DNA from: Pseudomonadota bacterium
Lineage (GTDB): Bacteria > Pseudomonadota > Alphaproteobacteria > Caulobacterales > Caulobacteraceae
NCBI GenBank assembly: GCA_018241995.1
Contig: JAFECT010000012.1
Coordinates: 41,025 to 105,024, forward strand
DNA length: 64,000 bases
Direction of reading: 5' to 3'
A program made the translations under genes and the position numbers. The notes under the pieces are model-generated. The model made no database searches, was not told the origin of the DNA, and saw nothing but the letters and a program-made list of their open reading frames with translations. Numbering within the stretch: position 1 is the stretch's first letter; each line of letters starts with the position of its first letter. Positions 58,730-64,000 of this stretch are shown piece by piece.

Positions 58730-59062
58730 ATGAGCCGTCCCGCCGTCACCCTGTCCGAAGCCGCCGCCCAGCGCATCGCCGCCCTCTCGCAAGCCGAGGG
58801 CCGGCCGCTGAAGCTGCGCGTGGCCGTCGATGGCGGCGGCTGTTCCGGCTTCCAGTACCGCTTCGACCTGGTCGAGGCGGTCGAGCCGGACGACCTGGTG
58901 GTCGTGCGCGAAGGCTCCGAAGCCCTGGTCGACCCGGTGTCGCTGACGCTCCTGCTAGGCTCGGAGATCGACTACGTCGACGAGCTGATCGGGGCGCAGT
59001 TCCAGGTGAAGAACCCCAACGCCAAGTCCAGCTGCGGCTGCGGCGTCAGCTTCTCGATCTAG
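58730..59062 (+). CDS. erpA: Iron-sulfur cluster insertion protein ErpA
   Basis: A 110-residue A-type Fe-S carrier. The three conserved cysteines are in GGGCSGFQYRF and SSCGCGVSFSI. VAVDGGGCSGFQYRFDLVEA matches ErpA closely. It receives clusters from the SUF/ISC scaffold and delivers them to apo-enzymes. Divergent from dgt, as in many alphaproteobacteria. ATG at 58730 gives the family length. Confidence 0.94.
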   Translation: MSRPAVTLSEAAAQRIAALSQAEGRPLKLRVAVDGGGCSGFQYRFDLVEAVEPDDLVVVREGSEALVDPVSLTLLLGSEIDYVDELIGAQFQVKNPNAKSSCGCGVSFSI

Positions 59063-59155
59063 ACTTTGCCCTGCATGCGCCCCGCAGGCGCATCCGAACG
59101 GGCCTCTCCACGCCTCATGTCACTGGGCGACATCAATCGTCTTTGGGGGCATCGC

Positions 59156-60637
59156 ATGTCGTTTTCGCGTAGGGCGGCCTGGGCAGCCGGACTTTCCATC
59201 CTGGTCTCACTTCAAGCCGGCGGCTTCGCACGCGCCGCTGAGGCGCCGGTCGATTGGCGCAAGGCCGCCCTTGGCGACATACAGGCCGCGCGAACGATCC
59301 TGCTCGACAACTCGCCCGGCGGCGCGCCGGGTGTCGATACGGCCTTTCGCAGGCGCATAGACCTCGCGACGAAACTGGCCAGCGCGGACGCGGCCTCGGT
59401 CGATTCCCTCCAGGGTTATCACTTCGCCCTCGAGCATTTCGCCCAGACCTTCCAGGACAACCATCTCTGGATCGATTTCGAGGACCCCTTGCCGATACGT
59501 TGGCCGGGCTTTCTCATGGGCTATCGCGATGGTCGGCTGGTGGTCGCCGACACCTCCGACGGCGTGAAGCACCCCCTGGGCGCCGAACTGGTCTCATGCG
59601 ACGGCGCGCCGGCCGCGGCCATGGCGAGGCGTAGGCTCCAGCCCTACGTCGGCCAGTGGTCGGTGGTCTCTTCACGCCGGCGCGTGGCCCCATACCTGTT
59701 GGTGGACCAAGGCTCGCCGTTCGCTCCGGCGCCGAAGACCTGCAGCTTTCGCCAAGCCGGCCGGACCTGGTCGCAAACCTTGACCTGGAACGAGATCCAG
59801 CGCGCCGACTTCACGCGGCGGCTGAAGGCGGCCCGGCATATCGCTTCGGAACCCAAGGGCGGCGTGCGGGCGACCGCGGACGGCGGCTATTGGATCGGCA
59901 TCCCCACCTTGAACGCCCTGGACCCCTCCGCCTTGGCCGGCCTCGAAGTCCTGATGAAGGAGATCGAGGCCAAGGCTCCGGAAATCCGTTCGGCGAACTA
60001 TTTCGTCATCGACCTGCGCGGCAACAGCGGCGGCAACACCTTCGTAGCCCTGCGGGTGATGAACGCCATCTGGGGCGAAGGCGCCGTCGCCGGCGTTCGA
60101 CCGAAAGCTCTTCGCGCAGAATGGCGGGCCTCCCCCGCCAACATCGCCTATCTGGAAGCGGTCCAGCCTGTCCTGAAGCAGCTGTTCGGCGCCGACTCCC
60201 TGGCCTACTCCGGCCTCGCCAAGATCCTCGGCGGATTCAGGCGATCGACCGCGGAGGGCAAGCCGATCTTCGTCGATCCGGACGAATATTCGATCCTGCA
60301 CGTCTGGGACGGCGGCGCCCGCCATACCGTCGGCGCCAAACCGTTCCTGCTGACCGACGGCGGATGCGTAAGCTCGTGCCTCAACCTCGTCGACATGGTG
60401 CTGAAACTGCCGCGCGTCACCCAGATCGGCGATGAGACCGCATCGGACACCAATATGCTCGAAAACCGGGCCAGCCCTCTGCCGAGCGGGCATGCGGCCC
60501 TGGAATTTCCGATCAAGCTCTATCGCAATCGCGAACGTCGATCCTACGAGTCCTACAAGCCTGCCTACGCCTGGACCGGGGACATGGACGATGACGCAGC
60601 GCTTGAACGATGGGTGGCCGGGCTGCCGCGCAGCTGA
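59156..60637 (+). CDS. Secreted S41-like peptidase
   Basis: A 493-residue exported protein. Signal peptide MSFSRRAAWAAGLSILVSLQ ending near residue 28. The C-terminal half has the S41 (C-terminal processing peptidase) fold: FVIDLRGNSGGNTFVALRVM is the DLRGNxGG motif, and LLTDGGCVSSCLNLVDMVLK carries the likely catalytic Ser, here flanked by two cysteines. No clear PDZ domain; the N-terminal region (FALEHFAQTFQDNHLWIDFE) is the S41 cap. The ATG at 59156 has GGGGG upstream. It lies between erpA and an M20 amidohydrolase; a role in peptide degradation is inference. Confidence 0.82.
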   Translation: MSFSRRAAWAAGLSILVSLQAGGFARAAEAPVDWRKAALGDIQAARTILLDNSPGGAPGVDTAFRRRIDLATKLASADAASVDSLQGYHFALEHFAQTFQDNHLWIDFEDPLPIRWPGFLMGYRDGRLVVADTSDGVKHPLGAELVSCDGAPAAAMARRRLQPYVGQWSVVSSRRRVAPYLLVDQGSPFAPAPKTCSFRQAGRTWSQTLTWNEIQRADFTRRLKAARHIASEPKGGVRATADGGYWIGIPTLNALDPSALAGLEVLMKEIEAKAPEIRSANYFVIDLRGNSGGNTFVALRVMNAIWGEGAVAGVRPKALRAEWRASPANIAYLEAVQPVLKQLFGADSLAYSGLAKILGGFRRSTAEGKPIFVDPDEYSILHVWDGGARHTVGAKPFLLTDGGCVSSCLNLVDMVLKLPRVTQIGDETASDTNMLENRASPLPSGHAALEFPIKLYRNRERRSYESYKPAYAWTGDMDDDAALERWVAGLPRS

Positions 60638-60734
60638 GCCAGGGAGTGACAAGCCTCATCTCCTGGCGCCCGCGTGCGGGAGGGGCTTAGAATGCCTCTC
60701 TAGGACCTGAAAGTGGTCAGGGGAGGATGTCGTC

Positions 60735-62063
60735 ATGACCCATCGTTTCGGGCCCATCGCACTTGCGACGAGCGCCGCGGTCCTGCTGTGGGCGCAGGCC
60801 GCCCCCGTCTCGGCCATGGACGTTCCCGCCGCCAAGGCCGCGGTCGATCGCGTGCTCAACGCCGACTACCCTCGCCTCGACGCCCTCTACAAGGACATCC
60901 ACTCCCACCCCGAGCTCGGCCACCAGGAGGTGCGCACCGCCGCCGTCCTGGCCAAGGAGATGCGCGCCGCGGGCCTGGAGGTGACCGAGCACGTCGGCGG
61001 CACGGGTCTCGTGGCGATCCTGCGCAACGGCCCCGGCCCCACCGTGATGGTGCGCACCGAGCTCGACGCCCTGCCGATGGAGGAGAAGACCGGCCTGCCC
61101 TACGCCAGCACGGTCAAGGCGATGAGCGGCGGCAAGGAGAGCTTTGTCGCCCACGCCTGCGGCCACGACATCCACATGGCCGTCTGGGTCGGGACCGCGC
61201 GCGCCCTGGCCGCCAACAGGGACCGCTGGCATGGCACGGTGATGTTCATCGGCCAGCCGGCGGAGGAAACCTTCGGCGGCGCCTCGGGCATGATCAAGGA
61301 CGGCCTGTTCACGCGCTTTCCGAAACCGAATGTGGGTTTCGCCCTGCATTCGTCCTCCGGCGCCTATAATCGCGTCTACTGGAAGCCCGGCGTGGAGAGC
61401 TCCAACGCCGACAGCTTCGAGATCACCTTCCACGGCAAGGGCGGGCACGGCGCCACGCCCCAGGTGACCATCGACCCGATCCTGATGGCCTCGCGCTTCG
61501 TGGTGGACGTGCAGAGCGTGGTCAGCCGCGAGAAGGACCCGCTGCAGGCAGGCGTCATCACCGTCGGCGCCATCCAGGGCGGCACGGTCGGCAACATCAT
61601 CCCCGACACCGCCGTGGTGCGCGGCACGATCCGCAGTTTCGACCGTCAGACCCGGATCACGCTGCTGCGAGGCATGGAGCGCACGGCCCGCGCCGGGGCC
61701 GAGATGTCCGCCGCGCCGCAGCCCGACGTCTCGATCCTGTCGGGCGCCGAGGCGGTGGTGAATTCCGACGCGGTCACCCAGAGCACCGTGCCTGTGTTCA
61801 AGGCGGCCTTCGGCGACAACGCGGTGGAGCTGACGCGCCCGACGACCACCAGCGAAGACTATTCCGACTACATCGAGGCCGGCGTGCCGTCGCTGTTCTT
61901 CAACATCGGCGTCTATGACCCCGCGCGCGTCGACGCCGCCGCTGCGGGCGGCCCGGCCCTGCCCTCCAACCACTCGCCGTTCTACGCGCCGGTGCCGGAG
62001 CCGACGATCAGGACCGGCGTCGAAGCCATGAGCCTGGCGGTGATGAACGCCATGACGCCTTGA
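60735..62063 (+). CDS. Secreted M20-family amidohydrolase
   Basis: A 442-residue dinuclear-metal amidase of the IAA-amino-acid/hippurate hydrolase group. Signal peptide to about residue 26 (ALATSAAVLLWAQAAPVSA). Metal and catalytic text: VRTELDALPMEEKTGLPYAS, VAHACGHDIHMAVWVGTARA, IGQPAEETFGGASGMI (catalytic Glu and ligand), and late SEDYSDYIEAGVPSLFFNIG. The lid domain is at about 215-330 (FEITFHGKGGHGATPQVTID). The substrate is probably an N-acyl or peptidyl amino acid. It follows the S41-like gene by 97 bp. Confidence 0.92.
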   Translation: MTHRFGPIALATSAAVLLWAQAAPVSAMDVPAAKAAVDRVLNADYPRLDALYKDIHSHPELGHQEVRTAAVLAKEMRAAGLEVTEHVGGTGLVAILRNGPGPTVMVRTELDALPMEEKTGLPYASTVKAMSGGKESFVAHACGHDIHMAVWVGTARALAANRDRWHGTVMFIGQPAEETFGGASGMIKDGLFTRFPKPNVGFALHSSSGAYNRVYWKPGVESSNADSFEITFHGKGGHGATPQVTIDPILMASRFVVDVQSVVSREKDPLQAGVITVGAIQGGTVGNIIPDTAVVRGTIRSFDRQTRITLLRGMERTARAGAEMSAAPQPDVSILSGAEAVVNSDAVTQSTVPVFKAAFGDNAVELTRPTTTSEDYSDYIEAGVPSLFFNIGVYDPARVDAAAAGGPALPSNHSPFYAPVPEPTIRTGVEAMSLAVMNAMTP

Positions 62064-62112
62064 GGCGAACGCCTGCGGCCCCTAGCCTCTGGGGCCGGGA
62101 GATTTGACTCGC

Positions 62113-62892
62113 ATGCGCATCGCCACCTGGAACGTCAATTCGGTCAACGCCCGGCTCGAGACCGTGGTGGAGTGGTTCCGCGAGATTCAGCCGGACGTGG
62201 CGTGCCTGCAGGAGATCAAGTGCGTTGACGAGAAGTTCCCGCGCGAACCCTTTGAATCCATGGGCTATAATATCGAGACCCACGGCCAGAAGACCTATAA
62301 CGGCGTGGCCATCCTGTCGAAGCATCCGCTGTCGGACGTGACCCGCGGCCTGCCCGAAGGCGACGGCGACGACCATGCCCGCTACATCGAGGCGGTGGTC
62401 GAGGGACCGCTGACCGTGCGCGTCGGCGCCATCTATCTGCCCAACGGCAATCCGGTCGCCAGCGAGAAGTTTCCCTACAAGCTGCGCTGGATGGAGCGGC
62501 TGAGGACCCACGCCAGGAACCTGCTCGCCTACGAAGAGGCGCTGGTCCTGTGCGGCGACTATAACGTCATCCCCGAGCCCGAGGACGCCAAGAACCCGGA
62601 GAACTGGACCGGCGACGCCCTGTTCCAACTGGAGAGCCGCCAAGCCTTCCGCGCCCTCAAGAACCTCGGTCTGGCCGACGCGCACGAGGTGGCGGGCGAA
62701 CCCGGCGGCACCTTCACCTTCTGGGACTATCAGGCCGGCGCCTGGCAGCGGAACAACGGCATCCGCATCGACTTCCACCTGCTCTCGCCCCAGGCCCAGG
62801 ATCGCCTCGCGGGCATCGCCACCCACAGGTTCATGCGCGAACGCGAGAAACCGTCCGACCACGTGCCGGTGATGATCGAGTTGAGGGTCTGA
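62113..62892 (+). CDS. xth: Exodeoxyribonuclease III
   Basis: A 259-residue AP endonuclease/3' exonuclease of base-excision repair. MRIATWNVNSVNARLETVVE (metal-binding Asn), CLQEIKCVDEKFPREPFESM (catalytic Glu), GAIYLPNGNPVASEKF, LVLCGDYNVIPEPEDAKNPE, RIDFHLLSPQAQDRL and EKPSDHVPVMIEL (catalytic Asp-His). I chose the ATG at 62113, three codons after an in-frame TTG. It is followed 7 bp later by a GTG-start membrane protein gene. Confidence 0.96.
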   Translation: MRIATWNVNSVNARLETVVEWFREIQPDVACLQEIKCVDEKFPREPFESMGYNIETHGQKTYNGVAILSKHPLSDVTRGLPEGDGDDHARYIEAVVEGPLTVRVGAIYLPNGNPVASEKFPYKLRWMERLRTHARNLLAYEEALVLCGDYNVIPEPEDAKNPENWTGDALFQLESRQAFRALKNLGLADAHEVAGEPGGTFTFWDYQAGAWQRNNGIRIDFHLLSPQAQDRLAGIATHRFMREREKPSDHVPVMIELRV

Positions 62893-62899
62893 GGCTCCG

Positions 62900-63553
62900 G
62901 TGGCCGAGGCGGTCCGATCGCTGATCCTTCTGGCGCTGGCCGCGGCCGCGCTGACGGCGGCGGCGGCGCTGGCGGCCTGGTGGTTCGAGACCTCGCGCAG
63001 GCTCCGCCGCATCCTCAAGCGCGTGCTGAAAGCCAGGCCGGAGGCCGAGGCCGTCGACCCGGGCCAGGGCCGCGCGGCGGGCCTCGACTTCGAAGGGCGT
63101 AGCGTCGCGGTCCTGTGGGACAAGGGCGGGTCCGGCCTGGTCTACAGCTTCGATGAGTTGGACGGGGCCGAGTTGATCGTCGACGGTCACGTCGCCGCTC
63201 GCGTCGCCCGCGGCGAGCCCCGACGGCCGCTCGATGCGATGGGCCGCAACGCCGAACTCGTGGCCCTGCGCCTGATCTTCGCCGACGCCCGTTTCCCGGA
63301 GTTCGAACTGGATCTCTGGGGCGACCAGTCCGCCTACCGCGCCAAGGGCGAGACCCCCGCCGACGCGGTGCGCCAGGGCCGCCGCTGGCTCGCGCATGTG
63401 GATGCGGTGTTCCGCACCGGCGGGACGCGCGCCCGCCCTGAGGAGCCGCAAAGCCCGCCGCCGGCCCCGCGCGCGGTCGCCCGGCCCGCCGCCAAGGAGG
63501 ACCGCCCGCCCTGGGACGAGGACGACGACCAGCCGATGCTGCCGCTCGATTAG
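62900..63553 (+). CDS. Membrane-anchored protein of unknown function
   Basis: A 217-residue protein with one N-terminal helix (SLILLALAAAALTAAAALAA). After a basic stretch (RRLRRILKRVLKARPEAEA) comes a globular domain (GRAAGLDFEGRSVAVLWDKG, LVYSFDELDGAELIVDGHVA, LVALRLIFADARFPEFELDL) and a proline-rich acidic tail ending DEDDDQPMLPLD. The GTG at 62900 is 7 bp after xth. No family recognised, though similar xth-linked proteins are known in Caulobacterales. A small hairpin follows. Confidence 0.78.
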   Translation: MAEAVRSLILLALAAAALTAAAALAAWWFETSRRLRRILKRVLKARPEAEAVDPGQGRAAGLDFEGRSVAVLWDKGGSGLVYSFDELDGAELIVDGHVAARVARGEPRRPLDAMGRNAELVALRLIFADARFPEFELDLWGDQSAYRAKGETPADAVRQGRRWLAHVDAVFRTGGTRARPEEPQSPPPAPRAVARPAAKEDRPPWDEDDDQPMLPLD

Positions 63554-63622
63554 GCCGCGCTCCAATATGCTTCGCCCCTGTGGCGCGAGCGCAATTGCCA
63601 CCTCACGGGCCGACGCTTTAAA

Positions 63623-63647
63623 TCCCCGCCAGTTCGGGGGTTTGTTT
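63623..63647 (+). terminator. Weak terminator or 5'-UTR hairpin before the 58-residue gene
   Basis: Stem CCCCG / CGGGG with a six-base loop, followed by GTTTGTTT, ending 3 bp before the ATG at 63650. It could terminate the upstream gene, or mask the only Shine-Dalgarno-like GGGGG of the next gene. Confidence 0.5.
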
Positions 63648-63649
63648 CC

Positions 63650-63826
63650 ATGAAGCTCGGCGCGCCGACGCTGCTGCTGTTCATGCTGTCGCTGGTGCTC
63701 GCCATCCTGGCGCTGCTCGGCCAGCTCCGCCCCGACCTGGTGTCCGCGGAAATCGTCGCCAACCGGTTCTGGCTGATGGTCGGAGCCTATGGGGTGCTGA
63801 CCCTGGGGGTCATGGCGCAGAAGTAG
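63650..63826 (+). CDS. Small two-helix membrane protein, hypothetical
   Basis: A 58-residue protein: MKLGAPTLLLFMLSLVLAIL, ALLGQLRPDLVSAEIVANRF, and a second helix WLMVGAYGVLTLGVMAQK. Two hydrophobic segments separated by a polar loop make a small inner-membrane hairpin protein. Third positions are coding-like. No family name recognised. The start lies just after a hairpin that includes the GGGGG ribosome-binding site. A 22-bp palindrome follows 1 bp after its stop. Confidence 0.72.
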   Translation: MKLGAPTLLLFMLSLVLAILALLGQLRPDLVSAEIVANRFWLMVGAYGVLTLGVMAQK

Positions 63827-63827
63827 T

Positions 63828-63849
63828 CCTTCTCCCGATCGGGAGAAGG
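63828..63849. repeat. 22-bp perfect palindrome (possible terminator)
   Basis: CCTTCTCCCGA and its exact complement with no loop, beginning one base after the stop of the 58-residue gene and ending 8 bp before the insertion sequence. It could terminate that gene; no T tract follows (AAGGGACC). Confidence 0.5.
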
Positions 63850-63857
63850 AAGGGACC

Positions 63858-64000
63858 TGTCCAGCGGATTGATGGGTAACAGATTAGCCCGGTTGGATAG
63901 GTAACACTGTGTGGTGGTCGGGTCGGATCAGTCCGATGGGGTGGCGGTAGAACCAGACCTGCCAGCCGAGGCCGGCTTCTTCGAGGGCGACGGGTTCGCC
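63858..64000 (-). mobile_element. Insertion sequence end, probably IS481-like (partial)
   Basis: From about 63858 the sequence changes character. On the minus strand the end contains two related motifs, TGTTACCTATCCAA and TGTTACCCATCAAT, and closes with GCTGGACA. Repeated TGTTACCnAT motifs next to a transposase C-terminus are typical of IS481-family ends. Only the end is inside the window, so the family and the exact boundary are uncertain. Confidence 0.6.
63884..64000 (-). CDS. Transposase C-terminus, partial (IS481-like)
   Basis: The last 38 codons of a leftward gene that runs off the window: GEPVALEEAGLGWQVWFYRH then PIGLIRPDHHTVLPIQPG and a stop. The GEPVxLE...G.W.VWF....IG.I pattern is the usual end of IS481-family integrase-core transposases. 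The stop codon lies inside the terminal repeats of the element. Confidence 0.55.
   Translation of the reverse strand, partial: GEPVALEEAGLGWQVWFYRHPIGLIRPDHHTVLPIQPG

Overview
The window looks like chromosomal DNA of a Caulobacterales alphaproteobacterium (Caulobacter/Phenylobacterium-like). By eye it is about two-thirds G+C or more, with strong G/C third positions, many GTG starts and GTGA/ATGA stop-start overlaps. It has the alphaproteobacterial block dgt-SPOR-nagZ-scpA-scpB-tatABC-serS-surE-pcm-(DipM-like)-yajC-secD-secF, an alphaproteobacterial GTTC-N7-GTTC LexA box before uvrA, and a perfect CtrA-type TTAA-N7-TTAA box before the DipM-like gene. I saw no rRNA, tRNA or CRISPR array.

Layout. 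0.1-3.6 kb: a molybdenum cluster (YdeP-like molybdopterin oxidoreductase, mobA, nitrate-reductase-associated protein). 3.6-7.1 kb: small accessory genes, a LysR regulator, and an ArsR-type regulator divergent from a NIPSNAP gene with a perfect inverted repeat between them. 7.2-12 kb: a guanine operon read leftward (guaB, MAPEG protein, rsmB-like, guaA), then an AraC regulator and a CPBP protease. 13.9-17 kb: small secreted or membrane proteins, a DUF4240 protein and a secreted amidohydrolase whose genes end in the same 16 bp. 17-22.2 kb: two hybrid histidine kinases flanking rlmE. 22.2-28 kb: ohr, a cyclophilin, an HD hydrolase, a bactofilin-like membrane protein, secreted/TPR proteins and a lipoprotein. 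28.2-31.1 kb: SOS-boxed uvrA. 31-32.8 kb: a DUF805-SRPBCC fusion and an ArsR regulator with an AT-rich operator-like repeat.

32.9-39.7 kb holds the most unusual content: seven consecutive, same-strand genes for divergent paralogues of one roughly six-helix membrane protein family of unknown function. 39.8-42.6 kb: trmFO, a catalytically degenerate squalene/phytoene-synthase-like protein, a PuuD-type membrane protein and a strong terminator. 42.7-58.7 kb is the conserved envelope/export/division block: Sec (secDF-yajC), a DipM/NlpD-like LytM factor that has lost its zinc ligands, protein and stationary-phase repair (pcm, surE), serS, Tat translocase, ScpAB condensin, NagZ, a SPOR protein and dNTPase. 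An atypical Nramp gene sits between serS and tatC, and a MITE-like palindrome between scpA and nagZ. 58.7-63.8 kb reads rightward: erpA, a secreted S41-like protease, a secreted M20 amidohydrolase, xth, and two membrane proteins. The right edge enters an insertion sequence, probably IS481-like.

Functions were assigned by recognising motifs in the translations. No database search was possible, so family names for the weaker cases are inference.
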